A DNA stretch of 64,000 nt from Tipula vernalis (Eukaryota; Arthropoda; Insecta; Diptera; Tipulidae). The stretch is taken from NCBI GenBank assembly GCA_958295665.1, contig OY282559.1, forward strand, positions 245,702,764 through 245,766,763, in the 5' to 3' direction. The notes beneath the pieces were generated by a model. It had not been told where the DNA came from, did no database searches, and was given only the letters and a program-made list of their open reading frames with translations. Below are positions 47,900 through 58,726 of this stretch, piece by piece (the stretch's first letter is position 1; every line of letters starts with the position of its first letter). The translations under genes were made by a program, and so were the position numbers.

Positions 47900-49675
47900 C
47901 AAGTAAAGAAAGTAGATAAATATAGATATAGCAAACAATCACGAGATCAAAGCAACGATCGGGGTCGGTCGCGAACTCGTTACCATTGAGGTATAGATCT
48001 AGAGGCCGAAGTCATTTTTACTCATTGCGGTGGTCGTATATAAAATCGGTATGCAATTCTAAAAGGTCACGCCCTTGGTCACGCCCAAGTCATAATAACG
48101 ATTCGCAGACAAATTATATACGTACATTGAACGTGGAAGAAGTGTATTGTTCAATAGGACAAAAATAATTCCCATAAATGGAAAACAGCTAGAATTTTTT
48201 TTAAATACCGGTTCAACACTAAACTGGACTAAAGGGATACGCAGAACTGGGAATGCTACCATGTTTACCTTCACAGTATTAATTAAAAGCATATAGTGGT
48301 AGTATAATTCCATTGAAAGGTTTTCTGAAGGTTAATGCAAAATATAAACAAAGCAGTAAAATGTTATAATTATTGATGACAAATACCGAAGTTGATGGAA
48401 ATACATATCTGAAGTTTAGATAGGGAGGGACTTGTGTGAAAAATATCCAGTAATATTTGAAAACAAATTAGTATGGTGCAATTACTTTAAAGCTACTTTA
48501 TATTTAAAGGCTAAAGCATGTCCAACATTTTGTTAGGCGCGAATTCTACCATTTGCGTAGGTGGAAAAGGTAAAGGCGGAAGTAAATCGCCTAGTGGCAG
48601 AGGGTTTATGGGAACCCATACCAAACTCTAATTGGGCTTCAGCGATTGTGGTACTTCCAAAAGTGAATGGGTCTGTAATAATATTTGGTGACTTTAAAAA
48701 TACAGTAAATCCCCAACTAAATAAAAGGAAAATGCCAAGACCAATCAATTTAAATGTACTTCAATCGTTCATGGGAAAGATTAACTACTGTAGTAAATTT
48801 ATAGACTATTATTCGGAAATATCGGTTCCGCTCAATCAACTGAGGAAAAATAATGTCAAATTGAATGAAGTAAAGATTAGGAGAATGCATTCCAGTTATT
48901 AAAGCAGAAAATTATAGAGGCCACAAAATTAGTTTATTTTCGAGACGACGACCTACCATTATTATTAGCTGCAGAAGCTTCGTCAAATGCGGTTGGATGT
49001 GTCTTATCACATAAATATTCGGATGGGACGGAGATCATATGCATCAAAAACATTGAACGAACACCAGCAACAATACAGTCAGATTGAGAAAGAAGCTCTG
49101 TCTATTATATTTGGCGTAACTAAATTCCACCAATATATTTATGGAAGACAATTTGAACTTTTGACTGATCATAAACCTTTAGTGAACATTTTTGGTTCAA
49201 AAAAACATCTTTCAGTTATGGTGGCTAATTGATTAACCAGATGGGCAATAAAATAATGATTTAGAAATAAAATATAAATCAACGTCCTTACGAAGAATTT
49301 GACAAGGATGAAGGGTGTAATATGGTGGATTTTGAATATTAACAATTCATGGAAAGCTTGCCTATATTCGCAGAAGATATTGCGAAGTATACTAAAACTG
49401 ATGAAATTTTAAAAGTTGTTCCAGGATATATTAGTAACTGGTAACCAAATAAGATGTGAAGAGATGAGGTAAAACCATACTACGAGAAAAGATATCCTTT
49501 GAAAATTTTCAAAGGAGTCATTTTCAATCAGAATATACAAGAGTAGTAGTGCCCGATATTTTGAAAACAAAAGTATTGGTGCAACGAGAGTGAAGCAGAT
49601 GGGAAGGACATATTGTTGGTTTCCGGTGATTGACAAGAAAATTGAGGAAAAGTCAGCATCACGTGATATTAAAAA
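47900..49675 (+). pseudogene. Second Ty3/gypsy remnant (plus), internally deleted
   Basis: Starts with an Arg/Ser-rich Gag-like end (YSKQSRDQSNDRGRSRTRYH, about 47925). A protease has LEFFLNTGSTLNWTKG, with NTG in place of the catalytic DTG. An RT N-terminus follows (AEVNRLVAEGLWEPIPNSNW, ASAIVVLPKVNGSV) and then a direct jump from NPQLN to MPRPINLNVLQSFMGKINYC, so the palm with YxDD is deleted. RNase H shows LLAAEASSNAVGCVLSHKYS (Asp to Glu at the catalytic site) and SQIEKEALSIIFGVTKFHQY. The integrase start (MGRTYCWFPVIDKKIEE) ends near 49670. It is unlike the neighbouring minus-strand gypsy. Confidence 0.88.
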
Positions 49676-49773
49676 TGAATAAAAGTAAATACTCGTATAT
49701 GCATAATAGTATGCCTGTGAAGAACCTAGCAAAAAAAAAAAACAAATATCTCATATACCTTTACGTATTTATA

Positions 49774-49998
49774 TGTAGTGGTACCACTGAGCATAATATT
49801 AACAGAGGAGTAATTTGTATGAACGACAAATGTCCACTAACAATAAAATCGGTTTTTCCTCGATTTTAATTTCGAGGTCAGCGAAACAATCATATAAATT
49901 TCCAATATTTCCGAATGCCTCTTTCTATCTTTCGTATTTTCTATAAGCAAAAATTAAAAGGAGAATTTAAAGGCGTTACTAAATTTTACGCTGAAAAC
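49774..49998 (+). repeat. Long inverted repeat, left arm
   Basis: TAGTGGTACCACTGAGCATAATATT and the roughly 225 bp that follow match the reverse complement of 54717-54947. This includes a fully conserved stretch GAATGCCTCTTTCTATCTTTCGTATTTTC. Divergence of roughly a tenth is seen by eye. Confidence 0.88.
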
Positions 49999-49999
49999 A

Positions 50000-51312
50000 A
50001 AGTAAATACAACCGTAAATTTATCAATAAACTGACAATGTTGTCAGTTTTCGTTAAAAATAAACCAAACTACCACTTTACTTTAGTTGCTTGTTTAGAAA
50101 ATTATGAAACCGCAAAAAACAAAATATATCGAAATCGCATTTAAAGTTTTATTAGGTAAGAATTTTTAAATATTTTGAATTACGTATTGCACAATGTAAA
50201 GTTTCTTACTCGATTGTATTTGAATATGAATTTTACACAATATCCTTAATTTGTTAATTAAAAATGAATAACAATCTAATATAAAGCTTTATTCGAAATA
50301 GTGTTTCACATAAACTCTAATAGTGTTTCGTATAATGGGTGGGACAACCATTTAGAAGTTTCAAAAAATCGATTTCTTTTTTTTGTGCTTTAAAAGTTAC
50401 TTTAATATGTGTAGAATATGAAAAACTCCATGACTTAGGCCAAAACTCAAAGCTAAACATATTTTAAATTTCTCAAAAATATCTTTTTTTTTGATTTCAT
50501 GTCTGCCATTTCTCCAATTCTTAACTTATTATTAAAATATTAGGTTTATCAAGAGAACACAGTGGGAATTCAAACACACTTTAAGTTTTACCGTTGTATG
50601 TGGTAGCGGTGCAGTTACAGTTAAACGCGGTAACTATTTAACGTGGGATTATCGAAAGTTACCGATAGGTAAGATCAAGTAGAGGAGTACGGCATCATCA
50701 CGATAAATAAACCGCATATATTTTTTTAGCAGCCTTCGTTGTCTTTCTGTTTTTGAAATAGAATTTTAAAATATATCTAATTTCTTCTATAATTTCATTC
50801 ATTTTTTACACGGAATAGCTTTTCACGGAATAAACAAATGTCAAATTTTTTGTATAATGATTTAGGAAATGTCACCTTTAAAACGAGGTATCAAAAATGA
50901 CTTGTCAGCCTTTAAACAAATGAAATATTAATTTTACTGACACCTATTGTAAAAACGGCGGAAATTTTTTTCACCATCAATATTTTTAATCAGTACTCAT
51001 TTACGACGCAAAATAATTTTAGAGAGAATTATTTAATTTACTTACAACCAAAAGCTTTAATACATATATTATATATGTAAACTAGAAACAAGTTTTTCAC
51101 CATATAAAATCTTATATTTCAAGCGTAGACAGTTGGACAGGGATGGAATCTACAACTGTATATAATTCACAATGTTTCTCTGCAATTATGTTGCTAGTCC
51201 GCCAAAACAAAACAGGTCTCTTAATTAAATACCCGGGTAGGATGATCTTAAAGAAATGTGTAAATCAAATTAAAAAAATATTGGGTCTGGTCGAATCCGT
51301 GTAGCTGCCGAA
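50000..51312. other. Interior sequence, no gene assigned
   Basis: AT-rich. A short palindrome AAACTGACAATGTTGTCAGTTT lies at 50028-50049. No coding evidence. Confidence 0.4.
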
Positions 51313-51525
51313 ATGGTCTTAAAGGTTGTTATTTATTTGGCAATTCTTCATATTATTGGAAAGCACTTAAATTGTGTATATGGAGTCGAGAAAGATATAG
51401 ACAATAACAGCAATCACGATAAGGGACTAAATGGAGAATGCGAAGAGGGAGAGCGACTGATAAGAACGCTGCGCCAGCAAACAAGAGCTGGTTATAAAAT
51501 ACAAAATAATAAAATATTTTCATAA
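51313..51525 (+). CDS. Hypothetical 70-residue secreted-type ORF
   Basis: ATG in a fair context (CGAAATGG). The N-terminus MVLKVVIYLAILHIIGKHLN is a good signal-peptide candidate, with a possible cut after CVYG. The mature part is polar and charged (NNSNHDKGLNGECEEGERLI) and holds one Cys. It ends at TAA. I recognise no family. It may be a small secreted protein, a first exon, or chance. It lies inside the 49774-54947 inverted-repeat region. Confidence 0.3.
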   Translation: MVLKVVIYLAILHIIGKHLNCVYGVEKDIDNNSNHDKGLNGECEEGERLIRTLRQQTRAGYKIQNNKIFS

Positions 51526-52343
51526 ATAAATAGAACTAATTTATCAGAAGAACTACTCTAGGAATAAGTGAATATAGTATGTCAAAACTTCTAAGTATAC
51601 AGTAACTATTATTCGTTCAGAAAAATTAGAGAAAACCTACTTAACAGTATTGTTTTTTACGAAAAATGTAACTCTTGTTACCAGTATTTATTTTGTATTA
51701 ATGGGTAAATGCATAAAAAAATTAAGTTCTGATTAGAGTTAAATTTTCCGTAAAAGATAATGGCCCTTAGTAATATAAAAAAAAAATCAATTTAGTTTTT
51801 AAAGTCAACCCTTAACAAATATATTACACCGAAATTTTCGTTTAGGGTTGACTGTAAAACCTAAGCTGGTAAACTTTTAAATAAAAGTTTTCTCTAATTT
51901 TAAAGTACATAATAGTTGCCCTATAGTTACAATTAATTATTACGGGTATGGGTTTTTACTAATGTCTATAGTAGTTCTTTTGATAATTTAATTCTATTTA
52001 TTTATGTAAATAATTTGGTACTCATTTTGTGACAATTCAGTAAAAAAACTTGAATCTACTAATCATCTTACCTGTTGGTCTTCATCTGTGTCTTTTCCAC
52101 CAAATCCTAGACGTGACAGGTGCTGTTGTTTGCATGTCCCTCTTAACCATCATTTAGATGCTCTCCATTATTCGACACAACTGCGCATTACAGCCATGAT
52201 ATTTTTTTCAAGAGCCACATGAGAATTAACACTTCAGGCAAGCCACTTTGATACCCAAGATCACCTGAGTAGCGAAAAAGATGAATGCGCCCCACCTCTA
52301 CTGTCGCCATTTTCAACCAAAATGTAGACCGCTACAAACTTAC

Positions 52344-52564
52344 TTTTTTATCGTTAATTCCCAAAAGTTGTTTACTTTTGGTAGGACGCCGCGAAATAGG
52401 CACTCACGAAAGTTTTTCATTTTTCGATTATTAATATTTGTGGCCATTCTAATAAAGTCTCCTGGTATCCAACCTAGTAAATCAAGTATATTAGGAAGAC
52501 GAACAAGGATTTCCTTTCTTTGTTCACAGTTTTTTAGTTGTGTATTGGAAGATCTTAAGTGTTT
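52344..52564 (-). CDS. Possible internal exon of unknown gene
   Basis: On the minus strand a pyrimidine tract ending TTTTTTTTATTAG (AG at 52565-52566) precedes a 221-bp stretch open in one frame (QLKNCEQRKEILVRLPNILD, LLGWIPGDFIRMATNINNRK). A GTAAGT donor follows at 52338-52343. Both splice signals and an uninterrupted, protein-like frame support an exon. No family is recognised. It may belong to a transposase of the surrounding element or to a host gene. Confidence 0.4.
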
Positions 52565-53039
52565 GCTAATAAAAAAAACAGTTACTTAAAACTTCAAGTG
52601 AACCGAGAATCAAGAAAATACACAAATTTTATTTACTGGAAAAAACCGAAGTAAAAGCACTTATTTGGTTTTATTAACTCTACCCATTTTATTTCTTAGA
52701 GAATTATGGTGATGGTCAGTTATGTAGACTGAACTACAGTATGTTTCGCAAGAAAATATCTCAAAGAAAACAACAAAAACGCAAAAATATACTAATTGAT
52801 ATTTATTTCTCATAATAGACATTAAAACTAATTTCGCAAATACTTTAGTATGTAGTCCAGTTGCGCTTTTTTGTATATTAAAAACTGACATCTCCAAGTG
52901 GAACTTTCACTTAATTTGGCCGCATATTCTGGATTAGGGTATTTTCGAATGTTTTTGAGAATACGAACAATCTGCTGCAGTTTCGTTTGCCCAAATGAGC
53001 TTTTTTCCGATGTGCCACTCATTCAACAAAGATGTATAC

Positions 53040-53160
53040 TAAGTGTACCTATTTTTAACGTCGAATTCTCCAAGCCTTCGTCGAATTGTGTTGATTGACA
53101 CTTCAACACCGTTCGCACAGAGTTTTTGTGTTGCATGTGTTTGGCATAAGATCACGCCTG
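53040..53160 (-). pseudogene. Tc1-like helix-turn-helix fragment (weak)
   Basis: The minus strand encodes CANGVEVSINTIRRRLGEF, resembling the GVNVSISTVRRRI segment of Tc1 transposases. The flanking frames do not extend the match convincingly. A neighbouring open frame (52828-53022, minus) is unassigned. Confidence 0.3.
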
Positions 53161-53832
53161 CGAGTATTCATGTTTCCTGAAAATTGTACCCAAAAGGGAA
53201 ATAAGGACAGTATATTTCAAATAGCTACAAGAAGGGGTATCCGGCATTAAGCTCGAAAATATTAGTATTCGTGAAAACACAAACGTCAGAGAATAATAGT
53301 TCATGTACTTTATTGCTTTTTGGGAAACAATAATTTTTGTTTTTCTATTCCAGAACTTCATCTAAAAATCATTTGAGTATCCGGTTTGATCGGGGATGGC
53401 GAGATTCTCCATAATCAGTTCAAATGTAGCCAACAAGATTCGTCTTTATGTTAGAGTAAAATCCAAAAAATGAATCGAAAAAACTATAAACTTTATGAAA
53501 ATATTTACTGAAATATTTTCATATAGTTTGCATTATTTTTTGGATTCACAGGCTTCTCTCTCTAACATTTGGAACCTATTGGTATTAAATAAATTCTTGA
53601 GATATAAAATGAAAAGAATGAACGAGTTAGGTACGAATGCCCGTTTTTATCTCTCGTTTTCTAAAGTCCAATTTCAAAATAAAGATTTTTAAAATCTAGC
53701 GTCGCATAAGTCGTGTTTAAATTCTGGAAAAGAGAAAATTTAACTTCAAAAAAACACTAAAATAATAAATTTAATTCAAAACAATTAAAAAGTGGTAAAA
53801 AACATATAATTCAGTATTTAATACAAACCTCG

Positions 53833-54395
53833 CCAGTGACCCTATTCTGTTAATTTCCGGCGAATGGGGAATATTTTGTTTTTACAGCAGTTATTCCCCA
53901 AATAAATTTTTCCAACTCTTTTTATTCCCCATTTCCGAAAGTGCATTCTGTCAATTGGTGAATAAATATACAGGGAAACAAATTTAGTTTATACGTGTTG
54001 TCGTGGAATCACATTAAATATTAAAATGAGTAAAGATCTGCGAACCCTTCATTATGTTGATGATGATAACGATGGCCTTAATCAGGTTAATCTTAATACT
54101 TATAATAATATTTATTATTTATTAGTTACTATACTATCTTTAAATTTATTGGGTATTTTAACCCTTACAGACAATATTAATATGATTATTAATTAATATC
54201 AACTGGATATAGACAAACATTCTCGTTAAAGGTATGGAAGAACAAACGTCAAAACTGCTGTAATTGGGAATAATTTTTTCCTAATAAATTTTTTCCCCCA
54301 AACACCAGAATACACTTTGGGGAAAAGGTAATAAAACTGCAATAAAATTTAAAATTTCTATTCCCCGGGGAATTATCAGAATAGGGCCACAGATA
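53833..54395. mobile_element. MITE with CCCTATTCTG ends
   Basis: The left end reads GTGACCCTATTCTGTTAATT. The right end, reversed, reads GTGGCCCTATTCTGATAATTCC. Matching inner segments (TTACAGCAGTT, TTCCCC) continue the inverted repeat for over 100 bp. The interior has a short open stretch beginning at 54026 (MSKDLRTLHYVDDDNDG) without a transposase signature. The ends resemble PIF/Harbinger-like MITEs, but the target duplication is unclear. Confidence 0.7.
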
Positions 54396-54716
54396 TTGAA
54401 AATGTTGGATTAGATAATTGGTTTGAGATTTTGGACCAAATTTCACTCAAAATCCTATTTCAGTTGAAATCACAAGAGAATTTTTTATGATGGTAAAATG
54501 CAGTTTATTTTGTTACAAATATATCATAATAAATATGGGCGAAACTAACAAAAATATTTTTTGGATTTTGTCCCATTTGGACGTTTTTTTTTTGTAAAAT
54601 CAAATTTTTATCTTTACAAGGAAATGTGACGAAAACTAAATTATTTTCATTATTTTCATTTATTTTTATCTATGTATTCAAAACGTATAGTGTTTTCCAT
54701 GGCCTGCTTGGTGGTT

Positions 54717-54947
54717 GGTTTTGTTTTAACGTAAAATTTAGTAACGCCTTTAAATTCCCCCTTTAATTTTAGCTTATAGAAAATACGAAAGATAGAAAGA
54801 GGCATTCGGAAATATTAGAAATTTATATGATGGTTTCGTTGAGCTTGAAATTGAAATCGAGGAAAAATCGATTTTATTTTTAGTGAACATTATTGTCTTT
54901 CATACAAATTACTCCTCTATTAATATTATGCTCAGTGGTGGTACTAC
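54717..54947 (-). repeat. Long inverted repeat, right arm
   Basis: The reverse complement of 49774-49998, ending GCTCAGTGGTGGTACTAC. Confidence 0.88.
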
Positions 54948-55013
54948 AAATAATACGCCTGAATGTGGATAAAGAAAGAAATTATCTAATAGATTATAAG
55001 ACGATTTATTCAA

Positions 55014-55445
55014 TAAAATTCAAAAGTCCCAAAGTCAAATGATTTTTCTCGAACGTCCGAAGTATGTACTTGATGCAAAAAATTATCAAATGGTCGGTCC
55101 CTGGGGGTCGGCCATATAAATCACAAGCCATATTTGCGTCAAATGTTGTACGATTTTTCGCCGACCAAATTTGTTCAACAGAAATCAAAAGTCCCAAAGT
55201 CAAACGATTTTTCTCGAATGTCCCTATTATATACTTGATGTAAAAATTATGAAATGGCCAGTCCCTGGGGTCGACCATAACAAGCAATATTTGGATCAAT
55301 CGTTGAACGATTTTCCGCCGATGAAATTTGTTCAACAAAAATCAAAAGTCCCAAGGTCAAATGATTTTTCTCGAATGTTCGCAGTATGCACCTGATGTAA
55401 ATATTATCAAATGGCCCAGCCATATAAATAACAAGCAGTATTTGG
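55014..55445. repeat. Tandem repeat, 157-165-bp unit, about 2.7 copies
   Basis: CAAAAGTCCCAAAGTCAAATGA and variants begin at 55021, 55186 and 55343. Each unit contains GATTTTTCTCGAAYGTYC and a CCCTGGGGTCGRCCAT-like block; the last copy is shortened. It lies directly before the THAP-DDE remnant. Confidence 0.92.
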
Positions 55446-55460
55446 TAAAAATAATAAAAT

Positions 55461-56465
55461 GGTTCTTGAATGGTGTGTAATCAATTGTTATGTAAGAGCG
55501 GATAGGGATGCATGAATAAAATTTTTTTCGATTTCCATCCATTCCGGAAATCCGCTTAAGATGTTTAAATCTTTCTGAAGAAAGGCAAAGAGAGTGGTTG
55601 AAGGCAATCAATAGAAAACATGTGTGTGTGTCCTAAGAACTTCCCTAAGAGTTTAAAATCCCTATTGGGTTCCGTCAGTTAAATTGGGTTACAAAATAAC
55701 TGGAGCTCGAGCAATATCCACGTCAAAATATGACAGATCGATTCAAACGGCACAATTAATGAAGCTGTTTGCAAATCCAACAATTTCCGAACCAGAACAT
55801 GTGATTTTAGAAAACGTAAACACAAGCCCTTTGAATATGTTTTAATAAAAATCGTGCCAAAGTATTCCGTTGTGTGAGGACAAATCATGTCAAACTGAAC
55901 GTAAAATTAAAATTAGAAATATGTATGAAACATAACATTGCCCATTATTAATTGTTAGAACTTTATTTGTATTGTGTTTTGGAAGATCTCATGCAAAGTT
56001 TGGAACAAAAGATAAATTCATTAAGACCAGAGCTCAAACAAGAATTGAAGATCTGGAAAACAGTCCGATAAAAACTAAATACTTGACGGGATTCGATGGT
56101 TTTGATTGGTTGGATATTATATTTAAGCACCTTAAACATTTTCTATCGGTCAATTTCAAAGGAAGCATATTAAGCAGATTCGAAATATTTTTAATGGCGT
56201 TAGTGAAACTCCGATTAGGTTTACCTTATGCATATATCTGCCATTTTATTATCGCAGCTACAAATGCCACCCGGCGATGCAGCATAATAATAATCGAACG
56301 GGTAACGTTGTACTTTAATAAGGGTTCAGTGCTTCTTTCTCGAGCATTGTACTTTTGTAAAAAAAAACCGGGTAAGAAATTTGTTTTAATAACCCCAATA
56401 GAAAACCATTTTCCCACCCAAGACTCAGTTAAAGTCAGTATTCTGATATGGCTTGACGTTGTGTA
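55461..56465 (+). pseudogene. THAP-DDE transposase remnant (ISL2EU/Harbinger-like)
   Basis: A THAP zinc finger is visible in broken frames: WCVINCYVRADRD (about 55467, first Cys pair), then RCLNLSEERQREWLKAINRK at about 55560-55610 (the W..AI.R core). After decay, 55972-56440 is open. It reads KTKYLTGFDGFDWLDIIFKH, SRFEIFLMALVKLRLGLPYA and YICHFIIAATNATRRCSIII, matching the tYLTG, L.LMKLRL and helix-turn-helix-like region of DDE_Tnp_4 transposases. Catalytic residues further downstream are not visible, so it is truncated. The THAP plus DDE combination is known in ISL2EU-type elements. Confidence 0.72.
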
Positions 56466-57181
56466 GCTTTTTGAATGAACTGAACCATTTCGTCGTTCAT
56501 TTTGTAATTGTCAAAATTAAATTTTTCTCTGAACCGTTCGAAACATTTACAGTCATTGTCCATCTCATGCAAATCTGTTTTCGATTGATATATAATTGGA
56601 TCAACCCCACATAGCTACTGGCTTTTATGACATCTCAGGCTTCGACGAAACATGCGATGATGCCTCGCTCATCGGCTTCGGTATTTCTCTCTTCGAATAT
56701 ACGAAGTTCTTGCGTTTAGAGCAAACAAAACGGCACCAACGTCATTGTGGTGGTTCCACACTCGCAAGGGTGGTACATTTAAAGCCTGAGAATGCAGAAC
56801 CTATAAAGAATACAGCTTTGGTAGGTTTCTATTATCAAATTTCTTACAAGAATAAATAATTCACCGTTTAATTTTCGCTCGGCGGCATAATTTTACAATG
56901 TTAACAGGCGGCCGAGGTACAATTGTCTCTATATGTATTTTTTATGAACACCCTCACAGGATACACATAGTCTTGTTTTTTTCCATTTACAAAAAATATG
57001 AGGGATTTTTCCACTTTTATGCAATACTATTATCTGAATAGATGTATGTATAAGGGAATGCATAAAACTATTTTATCAATCTAAACTATCAATCGAATCT
57101 AAACTAAACTTCTTTTCTGTTGTCACTTCTTCATATTATTTTGAAAGAGGTATAAAATAAAAAATAAGTCACATTTTCATA
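56466..57181. other. Unassigned, mostly non-coding
   Basis: One plus frame (56596-56859; HIATGFYDISGFDETCDDAS) is protein-like but unrecognised and lacks neighbours to place it. The rest is AT-rich. Confidence 0.35.
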
Positions 57182-57885
57182 TTGAACAATAAAAATTTCG
57201 TCGACATAAGTCGCAAAAGTTTACCAAGCGTGGATGTTTCAACTGAAGAAAAGTCAGACATTGAACAAGAAACAGTCTTAGAGCAAGTACAAGAATACAG
57301 AAGAACTGGGATTGTGACGCATCAAACGCCTACCTTACTAGATGGTCCCCTATACGTGAACATTGGTGAAAGCACAGTATTGAATGTAGTCAGGGAGTAT
57401 AAAGGCTCTGGAAGTTAATGTCACTACCGATAACTTCTTCACAAGTATTGAACTAGCAAAAGTATTTAACTGGTGTAACGTGACACTAACTGGCACAGTG
57501 CGGAGAAATTAAAACTTCCTGCCAAACAACCAGCAGCCTGATTGATTGATGCAGCAGTCTGTTTATACGTGCCAAAAAACACAAATCAGTCGTGGTTCTG
57601 TCCGAAGCACGTCACTGGTGGTATCCAACATCATCTGCAGAGAACACAACCATCGGATTAAAACAAAGGGTCAACGAGGAAAATTCCTAGAAGATCGTAG
57701 TGTAAGCCGAATATTGATGAGGAACCATTTTCTTCAGGGTGCAGTAGAAATGGTGCTTGGACGACGCACCGTTGTGTCATTAGAAGGAGTAGCTGGCCCT
57801 CCTCTTGATCGTCGTGGCGCCTCTCCTATCGTTGATAGTTACTATGTCTGTCGAAACCTAAAGCGGAATTGGTTTGTTTGAAACC
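57182..57885 (+). pseudogene. Third piggyBac-like transposase remnant
   Basis: LNVVREYKGSG is followed, one frame over, by VNVTTDNFFTSIELAKVFNW and VTLTGTVRRN (the TTDNFFTS block carries the second catalytic Asp). Then KKHKSVVVLSEARHWW and, at the C-terminus, LEGVAGPPLDRRGASPIVDS. The N-terminal half and the terminal zinc motif are missing or unrecognisable. It differs from the two other piggyBac-like transposases in the window, so it is a separate family. Confidence 0.8.
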
Positions 57886-57929
57886 TGTTTTCGGCGAACA
57901 CTCAATAGTAAAGACAATGTGCAGTACTT

Positions 57930-58060
57930 AGGGTTCGCAAATTTACCGAAATTTGAAAAACCGGTAAACGGTAAATGTTTATGAATCGATACCGGTAAAA
58001 TCGATTTACCGGTAATTTACCGGTTTTTAAAAAAAAATTATGAAATGTTAAATAAAACAA
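57930..58060. repeat. TTACCGGT-rich block, possible hAT end
   Basis: CAGTACTTAGGGTTCGCAAA is followed by at least five copies of ACCGGTAA or its complement within 110 bp. Clustered subterminal motifs like these are usual at transposon ends, and CAG...TTAGGG suggests hAT, but no partner end was found. Confidence 0.4.
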
Positions 58061-58121
58061 CTGAACTTAATTTATTTCAAAAATTGTGTTTATTTACAAA
58101 ACAAACAAATATTTAATAATT

Positions 58122-58180
58122 AATAAAAGTTAAATATTGTATGTGCCAAAATTATTTATTGTTTGTGTTTTATTCGTACA
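58122..58180 (+). repeat. Direct repeat flanking the BEL/Pao element (left)
   Basis: TAATTAATAAAAGTTAAATATTG and about 35 following bases (TATGTGCCAAAATTATTTAT, TGTTTGTGTTTTAT) recur at 63551-63605 with a one-base change. It is shorter than an LTR. It may be all that is shared between a degraded 5' LTR and the 3' LTR, or flanking genomic repeats. Confidence 0.75.
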
Positions 58181-58726
58181 TTTCCTGGAGAGTTATTAAA
58201 TAATTGTGAATTCATATGTGTAATATGTGTAATTCATATTTACTTACCTGGAATATCAGCATAAGAAGCAATTCAACTGAGGTATCGAAACATTGGTCCT
58301 TCGAGCCGGATCGGGCACATGTTTGTGTGTGAAAAATATAACGTGATTTTATAACGGAATGTTTGTTAGCAGTTAAAACAGAAAAGTAGATATTTTCTTA
58401 TTATTTTCAATATAATAAATAAAAGATAAAGCGTGTTTCATTGCTAAATCGAATAAGCAAAAGATTTGCCATTTTGGTAAAATTCTATAAAAGGAAAAAC
58501 GTGTCTTATTGTGAAATCGAATGTGAAAAAGATTCGCCATTTTGCTAAAATTACCGATTAACATTTATAATTTAATTCCAATTTATTGAATAAAATAGAT
58601 TCAATTATAATTGAATTCTGGAATAACTCAATTGGAAGCCGAAAGAAATTTGTCTCGTATTAAACTCAGTTTAGTGTTAAATTGCTAGTAATAATTTTAG
58701 ATGTTGTGTTAAATCAATTGTTCAAA

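Larger units (their letters stand above)
49774..54947. mobile_element. Possible 5.2-kb TIR element with nested MITE
   Basis: Two arms of about 225 bp in opposite orientation bound the interval. Long TIRs of this size occur in some Tc1-like elements, and a fragment similar to a Tc1 helix-turn-helix lies inside (53060-53150, minus). No target duplication was confirmed at the ends, so the alternative is two independent copies of a repeat in inverted orientation. Confidence 0.5.

Noticed and set aside
58280..58310. Possible tRNA from the GGTCCTTCGAGCC motif
   Set aside because: No cloverleaf arms around it; it sits in the leader of the BEL/Pao element.
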